The position numbers and the translations under genes were made by a program. This document shows positions 1-7,767 of a DNA stretch of 64,000 bases, in pieces. The stretch comes from Rothia nasimurium (GTDB lineage Bacteria; Actinomycetota; Actinomycetes; Actinomycetales; Micrococcaceae). The DNA lies in contig NZ_CP056080.1 in assembly GCF_014217215.1 (NCBI RefSeq), positions 620,001-684,000 on the forward strand, written 5' to 3'. The stretch's first letter is position 1; every line of letters starts with the position of its first letter. A model generated the notes under the pieces. That model was not told the origin of the DNA. It worked only from the letters and a program-made list of their open reading frames with translations, and searched no databases.

Positions 1-977
1 GTTTTCTGACCTGGCTAGCTATCCTCCTCTGGCCGGGGCACCCGGTGACCGCCTGGCTGACCACCCGCCTGATCATTGCCCAGGCCGTTGCCTTCCCCAC
101 CTTGCTTGCGGTTGCCGGGGCGGGCGTCCTGATAGCGGCCCTGCTGGTAGCCCTGCGCTCTAGAACCAGCACAATCACCCGCTGCCTCGCCGGGCTGACG
201 GCGGTAGCCTGTGCCGTCTCTAGTCTGCTGGCTGTCGCCGACCCCTACGGGGCTGCGCGCTATAATGCGCGCGGGGTACCTGCTATTGGGTGCGTTAATA
301 TGCAGACCTACCGGGTCACTACCTACAACGCCCTCGATACCCTGACCGACCAGTCCCTGGCTCGGTTGCTGGCCGATGAGCCGGATTTCCTGGTGCTCCC
401 TGAAGTCTCACCCGATACACCCGCCCTTGCTGGCGGCGTTTCGGGCTACCAGCTGTTCGCCTCCACCAGCGGAAAGGCCCACATCGCCCCGACACTGACC
501 CTGGTGAGCGACCGGCTGGGCACCTACACCGCGCAGGAAGTGCCCATGACCTTCGGCGCCCTCATTCTGGCTCCTGAAAATGACGATAGTGGTCACCCCT
601 CACTGCTTGCGGTGCACACGGCCCCGCCCGTGCCCTCCTACATGCAGCAGTGGCGCGATGACCTAGCCACCATCGACCGCCTGGCCCGCGACGGGAGCCG
701 CCCTGTCCTGATTGCCGGCGACTTTAACGCGACTCTGCTCCACGGCGGCCTGGCCAGCTATGCGGGGGCGCGCTCACACCTGGGTGCGGATGCTGCCCTG
801 ACCACCCACCGGATTGAGGGCACCTGGCCGGTAGGCGGAGTGCTAGGAATGCGGGCCCCGATCGACCACATCATGGTGATGCAGGGGCCACCTGCTCACA
901 GCGAGGATATAACCTACCAGCAGGTAGGCGATTCTGACCATCTGGCAGTAAGCGCCACCACCAGCATCTGCCGGTAG
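1..977 (+). CDS. Endonuclease/exonuclease/phosphatase family protein, membrane-anchored (5' partial)
   Basis: The reading frame is open to the left edge (first full codon at base 3), so the start lies outside the window; an internal GTG at 45 is only the first visible candidate. The visible N-terminal part holds about two to three hydrophobic segments. It is followed by an EEP-type phosphoesterase domain with the family landmarks LPEVS (metal-binding Glu, codon 402-404), AGDFNA (717-731), PIDHI and DSDH near the C-terminus. Known relatives are Mg-dependent nucleases or phosphodiesterases. Because the domain follows membrane segments, it probably acts at the cell surface. The substrate cannot be told from sequence. 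About 150 bases separate it from the next gene. Confidence 0.8.
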   Translation, partial: FLTWLAILLWPGHPVTAWLTTRLIIAQAVAFPTLLAVAGAGVLIAALLVALRSRTSTITRCLAGLTAVACAVSSLLAVADPYGAARYNARGVPAIGCVNMQTYRVTTYNALDTLTDQSLARLLADEPDFLVLPEVSPDTPALAGGVSGYQLFASTSGKAHIAPTLTLVSDRLGTYTAQEVPMTFGALILAPENDDSGHPSLLAVHTAPPVPSYMQQWRDDLATIDRLARDGSRPVLIAGDFNATLLHGGLASYAGARSHLGADAALTTHRIEGTWPVGGVLGMRAPIDHIMVMQGPPAHSEDITYQQVGDSDHLAVSATTSICR

Positions 978-1130
978 AACCTTCGCGGGCTAGCCCCTAT
1001 CACAAACTGGAATATTTGCCGGTCTGCTCTGTGCCCCATAGACCTAAGGCTCCGGGGAAGGCAGGGGGTAAGCTGGATATGACTAACGATTGACAGACCC
1101 CCGCTATCGTACTCACCCAAGGAGCCCCGC

Positions 1131-2612
1131 GTGACTAAGCCCGGACGTCCGGACGCCGCCGAACTGCTCGCAGCCGCCGAGCAAGCCTATGCCACCTACC
1201 ACAAGCATGTGCGCACCGACCCCGACTACCCGGCCCTGCACCTGGCATCGCCCGTGGGCCGCCTCAATGACCCCAACGGGCTGATCTATCATGAAGGCAC
1301 CTACCACGCCTTCTACCAGTACTCCCCGGTGCACCCCACCCGCGCCGTCTTCTGGCGCTACGCCACCAGCGACGACCTCACCCACTGGCAGGACCGCGGC
1401 ACCGCCATCGCCCCCACCGACTGGTTCGATAAGAACGGCTGCTACTCGGGCTCGGGTTTCGTGGGCGAGGATGGCACCTTTGAGTTCTTCTACACCGGCA
1501 ATGTCAAGGACGCCGACGGCAACCGGGAGGCCTACCAGGTACTCTTTACCTCACCCGATCAGGGCAAGACCTTCACCAAGCAAGAGGTCTTTATCAACGG
1601 CCCCGAAGAGGGCTACACAGCCCACTACCGCGACCCCCATGTGATTGAACGCGAGGGCACCTTCTACGCCGTCATCGGTGCCCAGCGCGAGGACGAAACC
1701 GGGGCCGTGGTGCTCTACTCCTCACCTGACCGCCGCACCTGGACCTTCGACGGGGAACTCACCTTCTCAGACCCCGCCCTGGCCAACCTGGGCTACATGT
1801 ACGAGTGCCCCGGCCTGATTCAGCTGCGCGACGAGGAGACCGGAAAGCTCAAGGACGTGCTGATTTTCAGCCCCCAGGGCATGGAGGCCGACGGGGAGAA
1901 GTACAACAACATCTTCCAGACCGGCTACATCGTGGGCACCCTCACCGGCACCCACTTTGAGGTCACCACCCCCTTCACCGAGTTGGACGCCGGTACCGAG
2001 TTTTACGCCCCCCAGTGCTTCCACGGAGTAGGGCAGGACGGCTCCCACGCGGTGCTCCAGGGCTGGTTCGGCAATGCCGACCAGGATGACCAGCCCTCCT
2101 GGGACAACCACTGGGTGCACATGCAGACCTACCCCCGCCGTCTCACCCTGCGTGCTGGTCGTATCTACCAGAACCCCGTGGAGCAGCTTGATAGCGCCCT
2201 GGCGCCCGCCCCTGTTGTGCCCGCAGCTCATGGCGAGATCGCGGAACTGGCAGACGCCCGCGTCTGGCGCCTGTGCGGTGAGGTGGCGGTAGCCGAGCCC
2301 GTGCAGATTATCGTTGAGGACGCCGCGGGGCAGGCCCTGGTGCTGACCCTGAGCGAGGACGGCGCCCACCTGGACCGCACCGGCAGCCGCTACACCGTTG
2401 GCGGGGCAGAACGCCATCGAACCCTAGAGCACAGCGCTACCCGCACCTTCGACCTGCTGGTCGACGCCTCTGGAACTGAACTCTTCCTCGATGGGGGAGC
2501 CGCCGTTTTCTCATCCCGAACCTACTTCACCGGAGCTAAGCGCACCGTCCGCCTGGTAGCAGACGAGGCGGCCGTGCTGAGCCTCGAAGCTGCCCGGCTT
2601 GTAGAAGACTAG
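1131..2612 (+). CDS. Glycoside hydrolase family 32 beta-fructosidase / sucrose-6-phosphate hydrolase
   Basis: This 493-residue enzyme hydrolyses terminal beta-fructosides such as sucrose or sucrose-6-phosphate. The three GH32 acidic motifs are present: LNDPNG with the nucleophile Asp47, YRDPH with transition-state Asp168, and YECPG with acid/base Glu225. A C-terminal beta-sandwich region follows from about residue 360. There is no signal peptide, so it is cytoplasmic. The GTG start is set by AAGGAG just upstream. The neighbouring EIIA and LacI genes suggest a PTS-imported phosphorylated sugar, which favours a ScrB/SacA-like role. No EIIBC gene is visible, so the substrate is inferred. Confidence 0.9.
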   Translation: MTKPGRPDAAELLAAAEQAYATYHKHVRTDPDYPALHLASPVGRLNDPNGLIYHEGTYHAFYQYSPVHPTRAVFWRYATSDDLTHWQDRGTAIAPTDWFDKNGCYSGSGFVGEDGTFEFFYTGNVKDADGNREAYQVLFTSPDQGKTFTKQEVFINGPEEGYTAHYRDPHVIEREGTFYAVIGAQREDETGAVVLYSSPDRRTWTFDGELTFSDPALANLGYMYECPGLIQLRDEETGKLKDVLIFSPQGMEADGEKYNNIFQTGYIVGTLTGTHFEVTTPFTELDAGTEFYAPQCFHGVGQDGSHAVLQGWFGNADQDDQPSWDNHWVHMQTYPRRLTLRAGRIYQNPVEQLDSALAPAPVVPAAHGEIAELADARVWRLCGEVAVAEPVQIIVEDAAGQALVLTLSEDGAHLDRTGSRYTVGGAERHRTLEHSATRTFDLLVDASGTELFLDGGAAVFSSRTYFTGAKRTVRLVADEAAVLSLEAARLVED

Positions 2613-2622
2613 GGTAAATGGC

Positions 2623-2673
2623 GCCGGTGCCTTAGCGCACGGGGCGAAAAATTTTCCGTGACCTGGCACCGGC
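2623..2673 (+). repeat. Stem-loop between the GH32 and EIIA genes
   Basis: Perfect 9-bp arms GCCGGTGCC (2623-2631) and GGCACCGGC (2665-2673) enclose an inner CACGG/CCGTG stem and an AT-rich loop. No T-run follows, so it may be a rho-type or partial terminator after the GH32 gene, or an mRNA processing/stability structure. Confidence 0.5.
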
Positions 2674-2686
2674 AGGACACAGTAAG

Positions 2687-2701
2687 ACCTGTCTCACAGG
2701 T
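2687..2701. promoter_or_regulatory. LacI-type operator upstream of the EIIA gene
   Basis: The perfect palindrome ACCTGT-CTC-ACAGGT lies about 75 bases before the EIIA start codon and would overlap the -35 region of a promoter with TAGGCT (2714-2719) as -10. The same half-sites with a CTA centre sit in the promoter of the LacI-family gene at 5518-5530. LacI proteins bind palindromes of this type. Assignment to this particular repressor is an inference from the shared site. Confidence 0.65.
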
Positions 2702-2776
2702 TATCGACGGTGGTAGGCTGGTGGAGACGCCGCACACAGCGGCCCCACCACTCCCAACCACTATGAGGTGACAACC

Positions 2777-3343
2777 ATGGCAGGCTTCTTCAAAAAGCTC
2801 TTCGGCGGTAGCGACGACACTGCAGCGCAGACTCCCGCCCCCGCAGCTACTCCCGCGGCAGCACCGTCCGCCGCTGGCGCGTCCGCTCTGACCGCCCACA
2901 TGAACGGTACCGTTGTCGAGCTTGCCGGCGTGAGCGACCAGATGTTCGCCTCAGGCGCCCTGGGCCCCGGTGCCGCCATTGAGCCGACCGCAGGTGTGGT
3001 TGTGGCTCCTGCAGACGGCGAAGTAACCGTCGCCTTCCCCACCGGCCATGCCTTCGGCATCCGTACCGCAGACGGTTTGGAAATCCTGATTCACGTAGGC
3101 TTCGATACCGTGGAACTGGACGGCAAGTTCTTCGAACCCAAGGTCAAGAAGGGCGATACCGTCACCCGCGGCCAGGTGCTGGTGGAGTTCGACCTGGAGC
3201 AGGTCAAGGCTGCAGGCTACCCCGTAACCACCCCGTTGGTTATCACCAACGCCAAGAGCTCCGTTGCCGACCTGACAGTTGCCAATGCAGGAAGCGACGT
3301 AGCAGCCGGTGCTGACTTCATCACCGCAGCTCGCAAGGGCTAA
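2777..3343 (+). CDS. crr: PTS glucose/sucrose-type EIIA component (single domain)
   Basis: This 188-residue cytoplasmic phosphocarrier resembles E. coli EIIA(Glc). It takes phosphate from HPr and passes it to an EIIB domain. The active-site pair is visible as FPTGH (His91) and ILIHVGFDTVEL (His106, the phosphorylated residue). The N-terminus MAGFFKKLFGG resembles the amphipathic membrane-binding helix of EIIA(Glc), followed by an Ala/Pro-rich linker to about residue 40. ATG 2777 is preferred over GTG 2768 because TGAGGTG is correctly spaced before it. An operator palindrome lies upstream and a strong terminator downstream, so it is probably transcribed alone. Its EIIBC partner is outside the window. 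Confidence 0.88.
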   Translation: MAGFFKKLFGGSDDTAAQTPAPAATPAAAPSAAGASALTAHMNGTVVELAGVSDQMFASGALGPGAAIEPTAGVVVAPADGEVTVAFPTGHAFGIRTADGLEILIHVGFDTVELDGKFFEPKVKKGDTVTRGQVLVEFDLEQVKAAGYPVTTPLVITNAKSSVADLTVANAGSDVAAGADFITAARKG

Positions 3344-3361
3344 GAAACTTTAGCTTAAATG

Positions 3362-3406
3362 GCAGGCGCCTACTCCCAGCGCGGGAGTGGGTGCCTGTCT
3401 GTTTTT
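3362..3406 (+). terminator. Intrinsic terminator after the EIIA gene
   Basis: A 15-bp stem (CAGGCGCCTACTCCC with GGGAGTGGGTGCCTG, including two G-U pairs) is closed by a tetraloop and followed by TCTGTTTTT. Confidence 0.9.
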
Positions 3407-3526
3407 GTCTGCGGTGAAGCCAGGTGGGGATGCTTCCCGGTAGCCTTGGTTTTGTCCCTACTTTGCCTTCCTGCCCGTCCTGCTGATAAGGACGCGCGCG
3501 GAGCGGGTTGCTTTGCGCTACACCAG

Positions 3527-3642
3527 TACGGGGGTGCCCCTACATCTTGGCTCGTGACCCTCTTGCTCCTCGCCTGGAGGCTCGTCGCAATTCACGCCAG
3601 CCCCGAGCCAACGAGCTGCGATGCAGGGGCACCCCCTCCGTA
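3527..3642. repeat. Long imperfect inverted repeat, candidate structured RNA or MITE-like element
   Basis: The left arm (3527-3555: TACGGGGGTGCCCC, then CATC and TTGGCTCG) is mirrored by the right arm (3604-3642: CGAGCCAA, then GATGCAGGGGCACCCC and CCGTA). The mirror is close to perfect apart from 3-nt and 8-nt insertions in the right arm. The loop is about 50 nt. It lies between the EIIA terminator and the GNAT promoter. No T-run follows, so it is not a simple terminator. I see no reading frame worth calling in 3407-3660. Confidence 0.5.
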
Positions 3643-3675
3643 GAAGGCGCAAGGAAAACTCTCTCTAGAGCTTTC

Positions 3676-3703
3676 TTGACCGGGTAATCTTGAAAGGTAA
3701 CAC
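3676..3703 (+). promoter_or_regulatory. Putative promoter of the GNAT gene
   Basis: TTGACC (3676-3681) and TAACAC (3698-3703) are separated by 16 bp, and AGGAGG follows shortly before the ATG at 3722. The hexamers fit a housekeeping sigma factor only loosely. Confidence 0.45.
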
Positions 3704-3721
3704 CGTACCCAGGAGGATTCC

Positions 3722-4366
3722 ATGCCCGAGCAAACCTACGACTTTACCGTGCGTGAAGCGACCGAAGCTGACTACCCCGGCGTGATTGAGGCGCTGACCA
3801 ATGCCTTTGAGCACGACCCGGTCATGAACAAGGCTATGGGCGGGGACGGCCGCACCGAGACCGTCCGCGGGCTCTTTGAGTTTCAGCTACGCACCACCTA
3901 CGCCCCGAAGGGCACTATCGATATCGCCGTCACTGCCGATGGTAAGGTGCTGGGTGCTGCCCTCTGGCTCTCGCCGGAAGCCCAGAAAGGTAACCTGCTG
4001 GCCGACATTAAGGCCCTGCCCGACTATTACCGGGTGCTGGGGAAGGGGCTGGCCCGTGCCACCGTCACCGAGTTACGCCTGCTGGCGGCCCGCCCAAAAT
4101 TCGACCACTGGTACCTCTACACTATCGGTGTGCACGAGGACGCCCGCGGGCACGGCATCGGCTCCCACCTGCTGGATTACCGCCGCGAGCGCCTGGGCGA
4201 GGTGCCCGCCTACCTGGAGGCTTCTACCTACCGGTCAGCTTCTCTCTATGCCCGCCACGGGTTTGTTGAGCTTTTCCGGTTTAAGGGCGGCAAGCCTGCC
4301 CTGGGCATGTTGCACCCGGCTCCGGTGACCCAGGTGTCGCTTCATGACCACCACCGGAATAAGTAA
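3722..4366 (+). CDS. GNAT-family N-acetyltransferase
   Basis: The 214-residue protein has the acetyl-CoA-binding GNAT fold. Motif A is visible as IGVHEDARGHGIGSHLL (about residues 134-150; R-G-H-G-I-G pyrophosphate loop), followed by a motif-B-like YLEASTYRSASLYARHGFVEL segment. The ATG start has AGGAGG upstream. It is monocistronic, convergent with the LacI-type gene. The substrate is unknown; nothing in the sequence separates small-molecule from protein or antibiotic acetylation. Confidence 0.85.
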   Translation: MPEQTYDFTVREATEADYPGVIEALTNAFEHDPVMNKAMGGDGRTETVRGLFEFQLRTTYAPKGTIDIAVTADGKVLGAALWLSPEAQKGNLLADIKALPDYYRVLGKGLARATVTELRLLAARPKFDHWYLYTIGVHEDARGHGIGSHLLDYRRERLGEVPAYLEASTYRSASLYARHGFVELFRFKGGKPALGMLHPAPVTQVSLHDHHRNK

Positions 4367-4456
4367 TATTCTTTTTCCTTTGGTTCAGGGGCGTTCATGA
4401 GTGAGCTCTGTGTCAAAGAATAGAAATCGCGGAGAAGTCGGGCAGGGGACGTTAGC

Positions 4457-5467
4457 TTATGCCACCGCGTTCTCTGCCCAGAGCAGGGAGCGGGTGCTTG
4501 ATCCCTCATGAAGGCTCACCGGTAGTGTATCGCTGCCGGTGAGCTCTTTTTCTTCGCCGTTCATGGCGTGCATGAGCTGGGCGACGGCCCGCTGGGCCAT
4601 TGCGTCGATGGGCTGCACCACGGTGGTTAGCTCGGGCAGGAGAGCCCGGCTGGTTTCGGTGCCGTCAAAGCCGATGACCTGTAGGTCCTGGGGCACCTGC
4701 CGGCCGCTAGTGCGGGCATAGCCCAGCACCATGGCGGCGTAGACATCGTTTGAGGCGAAGACAGCATCAACCTGCGGGTGCTCGTCGAGGTAGGTGAAGA
4801 TGCGCTCGCGTTTGGTGGCCTGCGGGGTGGTGAAGCCCAGTTCGAGGATATGCGGGGTGTAGCCGGCTTCGGTGACCGCTAGCTGGTAGCCGCGCTGGCG
4901 GGCGTTGTCGAGGGAGACGGTTGAGGTGATGTGCAGGATATTCGTGGCCTCACCGTCAAGAAGTAGGTGGGTGGCCCGGTAGGCCCCGTCGAAGTTGTCG
5001 CAGCTGATGTTGGGGCCGCGGCCGGTGTGCTGGCGGTCGATGGTGATAAGGGGAGCGCCCAGATGGGGAAAGTTGGCAACAACCTGGGAGTGGGCGCCGG
5101 TGATAACGCCGTCGACCTGGTTGGCTATGAGCATATCGAGGTAGCGCTGCTCTGATTTGGGGTGGTCGTTGCTGTTGCAGAGAATGGTCTTGTAGCCGAT
5201 GTCGGCCAGGTGGGATTCGATGCGGTAGGCCATTTCCCCGTAGAAGGGGTTGGCGACGGAGGGGAAGACTAGGCCGATGAGCTGGCTTTTTTGCCCCTGG
5301 AGGGAGCGGGCGATGGCGTTGGGCCGGTAGCCGAGTTGCTGCATGGCGTCGAAGACTTTGACGCGGGTGGTTTCGGAGAGGTAGCCCCGGTTGTTGAGCA
5401 CACGGGAGACCGTGGTGGGGGAGACGCCTGCCAGCGCAGCGACATCGCCGAGTTTTGGTTTGGGCAC
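4457..5467 (-). CDS. LacI-family transcriptional repressor
   Basis: A 336-residue LacI/GalR regulator. The N-terminal helix-turn-helix (KLGDVAALAGVSPTTVSRVL, about residues 5-24) and hinge helix (GYRPNAIARSLQ) precede a periplasmic-binding-protein-like effector domain. The GTG start is preceded by GGAG, and the 13 bases GGAGCCCCGCGTG are identical to the GH32 leader. Its promoter has TATAAT (5509-5514, minus strand) with the palindrome CCTGTCTAACAGG just upstream in the spacer, which fits autorepression. The same palindrome before the EIIA gene makes it a likely sugar-responsive repressor (ScrR-like). The inducer is not identifiable. Confidence 0.88.
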   Translation of the reverse strand: MPKPKLGDVAALAGVSPTTVSRVLNNRGYLSETTRVKVFDAMQQLGYRPNAIARSLQGQKSQLIGLVFPSVANPFYGEMAYRIESHLADIGYKTILCNSNDHPKSEQRYLDMLIANQVDGVITGAHSQVVANFPHLGAPLITIDRQHTGRGPNISCDNFDGAYRATHLLLDGEATNILHITSTVSLDNARQRGYQLAVTEAGYTPHILELGFTTPQATKRERIFTYLDEHPQVDAVFASNDVYAAMVLGYARTSGRQVPQDLQVIGFDGTETSRALLPELTTVVQPIDAMAQRAVAQLMHAMNGEEKELTGSDTLPVSLHEGSSTRSLLWAENAVA

Positions 5468-5508
5468 GCGGGGCTCCGGTCTGTTGAGTTCGGCTCGGGT
5501 TGTTCTTA

Positions 5509-5514
5509 ATTATA
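5509..5514 (-). promoter_or_regulatory. -10 element of the LacI-type repressor gene
   Basis: On the minus strand this reads TATAAT, a perfect consensus -10, about 40 bases before the GTG start. No convincing -35 hexamer is visible 17 bp upstream. Confidence 0.55.
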
Positions 5515-5517
5515 AGT

Positions 5518-5530
5518 CCTGTCTAACAGG
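5518..5530. promoter_or_regulatory. Autoregulatory LacI-type operator
   Basis: CCTGT-CTA-ACAGG, with half-sites identical to the palindrome at 2688-2700, placed immediately upstream of the -10 box of the repressor gene where a bound repressor would block RNA polymerase. Confidence 0.65.
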
Positions 5531-5601
5531 CGCAGAGAAGTGTTGAGCTGTGTGACGGGGCGTTTTTGCGATGCTTCTTAGAACGGGGTAGCGCGGTGGG
5601 G

Positions 5602-6831
5602 CTAGTGGGGCAGGGGGAGGTAGCTAACAGTACTGCCTGCTACCGCACCAGCCGGCGGGACGAGGGCGAGGGCGTCGGCTGTGGCGAAGGAGGTGAGCAT
5701 GTGGGATTGGGTTTTGGGCAGGGGAGTGAGAGCTGCCTCGTGGGGCGAGGGGCTGAGGCTGGCAGGTAGCAGGCGCAGGTCGTGTTTGCGGTAGCCGGGT
5801 ACCTCATGGGTGAGGACGCCGGTGGGCAGCTCGTCTAGGGGGGCTGCGGTGGCGCCGGTGAGCCAGGGATTGAGGTAGGAGTAGAGGGCGGTGTAGGCCG
5901 CAAGGGGGTTGCCGGGCAGGCCCAGGACGAGCGGTGCTGCCAGGTTGCTGCTGGCCGGTAGGTGGGCGGCTAGGGCCGGGTGGCCGGGGCGGATGGCTAC
6001 CGATTCGAAGAGGTAGCTGGCCTGAAGGTCGTGGAGGGCTCGGCGTACCCAGTCGGCGGTGGAGGTTGAGGAGCCGCCGGTGATGAGGAGTAGGTCGGCG
6101 CGGGTTGTGGTGAGCCAGTCGGTGAGTTTGGCTTTGCTATCGGGTAGTCGGCAGGTACTGGTGACTGCCGCCCCGAGATCTTCGATGATGGAGGGGAAGG
6201 CCAGAGAATAGGCGTCACGCACCTGGCCGGGGCCGGGGAGACCTGCGGTAATAATTTCGTTGCCGGTGTAGGCGATAGCTACGGTGGGGCAGGCGGTTAC
6301 GGTCAGGGTATCGAGACCGAGGGTGGCAAGGGCGCCGAGATGCCGGGTATTAATGCAGGTGCCCGCAGCAAGTACGCTGCTGCCTGCGGGGAGCTCTTCG
6401 CCCGCCCGGCGGATGTCGGCCCCCGGGCTGGGGTAGCCCTGCCCACTAAAAAAGCGGGGATCGGGGCTGAGCGTGTTGCCTTCTCGCAGGCCGTGTTCCT
6501 GGCGGATGACAGCTTCAGTACCGGGGGGAAGCAGCCCGCCGGTCAGAATGGGGGTTGCCTGGCCGGGGGCGAGGGGGAGGGTTTTGCGGTGGATGTTCTC
6601 CCCGTCGGCAGCTGGCGGGTGGGTCAGTACCTGCCAGGGCGGGGCCCCGGCGGTGGCGTAGCCGTCCATAGCTGAGGAATCGTAGTGGGGAACGGGCAGC
6701 AGGGCACGGGCATCACGGGTTAGGGTTCTGCCGACGGCTTCAGCGAGGGGAATCTCTTCTTCGGTAAGGGTAAGGGCCTCCCCTGCCCGGTGCAGGAGCT
6801 GCCTGGCCTGGTGCCAGCTGGTGTGGTGCAC
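5602..6831 (-). CDS. moeA: Molybdopterin molybdotransferase MoeA (paralogue 1)
   Basis: MoeA inserts molybdate into adenylylated molybdopterin, the last common step of molybdenum cofactor synthesis. The 409-residue protein shows HYDSSAMDGYA (about residues 49-59), a central MoCF-binding region with ITGGSSTS, and GLPGNPLAAYTAL with a C-terminal domain IV. The GTG start follows AAGGAGG. It is the last gene of a leftward run moaA-moaD-mobA-moeA with gaps of 11-16 bases, so it is probably co-transcribed. A second moeA lies at 10708. Confidence 0.93.
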   Translation of the reverse strand: MHHTSWHQARQLLHRAGEALTLTEEEIPLAEAVGRTLTRDARALLPVPHYDSSAMDGYATAGAPPWQVLTHPPAADGENIHRKTLPLAPGQATPILTGGLLPPGTEAVIRQEHGLREGNTLSPDPRFFSGQGYPSPGADIRRAGEELPAGSSVLAAGTCINTRHLGALATLGLDTLTVTACPTVAIAYTGNEIITAGLPGPGQVRDAYSLAFPSIIEDLGAAVTSTCRLPDSKAKLTDWLTTTRADLLLITGGSSTSTADWVRRALHDLQASYLFESVAIRPGHPALAAHLPASSNLAAPLVLGLPGNPLAAYTALYSYLNPWLTGATAAPLDELPTGVLTHEVPGYRKHDLRLLPASLSPSPHEAALTPLPKTQSHMLTSFATADALALVPPAGAVAGSTVSYLPLPH

Positions 6832-6842
6832 GGTGGTCCTCC

Positions 6843-7457
6843 TTAGGGCTGGGGCGGTGCCTGGGTGTAGCCTGCGGAGCGGGCGGCCTCCCAGGTATCA
6901 ATATCGGCGGTCAGGTCGACAGGTAGCTCTAGCTCTGCAGGTTCAAGGGGGCTGAGAAAGCGGCGGACGGAGGCGTTGGCGGTATCCCCTGCAAAGGCAG
7001 GAGCAAGAGCCGCGGCCCGGTAGATGCCCAGCAGGGGTTGGGTGATGCCCTCAGAGACAGCCCAGTAGCCGGTGACCTCATCCGGTGCGGACGCCGCCGC
7101 CTGCAAAAGTAGGGGCACAGCGGCCCGGGCTCGGGGCAGGTCGCAGGAAAGCACCAGTATCCAGTGGTGGGAGAGTGCCGAAAAGTCAGGCTGGGTTGTT
7201 GCCAGGGTCGCAAGCCCGGCAGAAATACCGGCTGCTGGCCCGCTAAAAGCTGGTTCTTCCCGGGTCTGTAGGACGCCCGCGGGCAGGGGGAGCTCTGCCG
7301 GTCCGACGACCACGCGATACTCCGCACCCGTGCAGGCGGCGAGAACTCCGTCGAGCAGGGTGTGCTCACCGTTGGAGAGCAGGGCCTTGGGCACCCCGCC
7401 CAGGCGGGAGGAGCGTCCACCCGCTAGAATCAGGGCCGAGTAGCTGGGGGTGTTCAC
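6843..7457 (-). CDS. mobA: Molybdenum cofactor guanylyltransferase MobA-like
   Basis: The 204-residue nucleotidyltransferase has the MobA signature LILAGGRSSRLGGVPKALL (about residues 9-27), with the GTP-binding loop and Lys, plus the LVLSCDLPRA metal-binding region. MobA attaches GMP to Mo-molybdopterin to give the bis-MGD form used by NarG. The sequence alone does not exclude CTP specificity (MocA), but the nar genes nearby favour GTP. The GTG start is preceded by GGAGG. It sits 12 bases from moaD and 11 from moeA. Confidence 0.85.
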   Translation of the reverse strand: MNTPSYSALILAGGRSSRLGGVPKALLSNGEHTLLDGVLAACTGAEYRVVVGPAELPLPAGVLQTREEPAFSGPAAGISAGLATLATTQPDFSALSHHWILVLSCDLPRARAAVPLLLQAAASAPDEVTGYWAVSEGITQPLLGIYRAAALAPAFAGDTANASVRRFLSPLEPAELELPVDLTADIDTWEAARSAGYTQAPPQP

Positions 7458-7469
7458 CGGGTTTTCCTC

Positions 7470-7751
7470 CTAGCCACCGGCAAAGGGCGGAAGTACGTCC
7501 AGGCGCTTAGCCTGTGTCAGGAGTGCCGGGGCATCGAGCTGCTCGTCGGTGGCGGCAACCCCGTCGACGAGGAAGGTGCAGCGCGGCAGAATATCGGCCA
7601 GGGTCTGGCCCGAGGGAGTGCTACCGGTGAATTCTTCTGCCAGGTAGGTACGAATCCCGGCAAGAGTTGGGGCAGGTAGCTGGGCTGGATCGAGGGTGAG
7701 GCTGGGGCGGCCTGCTGCCGCCCGGGCTGCGGCGAAAAAGTTAATCTGCAT
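7470..7751 (-). CDS. moaD: Molybdopterin synthase sulfur-carrier subunit MoaD
   Basis: A 93-residue ubiquitin-fold protein that starts MQINFFAAARAAAG and ends in the diagnostic Gly-Gly (VLPPFAGG), the site of adenylylation and thiocarboxylation by MoeB. It supplies sulfur to precursor Z together with MoaE (13123). It lies 16 bases downstream of moaA in the same leftward unit. Confidence 0.9.
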   Translation of the reverse strand: MQINFFAAARAAAGRPSLTLDPAQLPAPTLAGIRTYLAEEFTGSTPSGQTLADILPRCTFLVDGVAATDEQLDAPALLTQAKRLDVLPPFAGG

Positions 7752-7767
7752 AGAAAGTCCTTGAATC

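Noticed and set aside
1085-1115. TTGACA at 1090-1095 as promoter of the GH32 gene
   Set aside because: The -35 match is perfect but no acceptable -10 lies 16-18 bp downstream, so I do not call a promoter. A single GACAG half-site here is too weak to be an operator.
3359-3643. 94-codon plus-strand frame after the EIIA gene
   Set aside because: It begins in the EIIA terminator hairpin and spans the long inverted repeat; composition is not protein-like.
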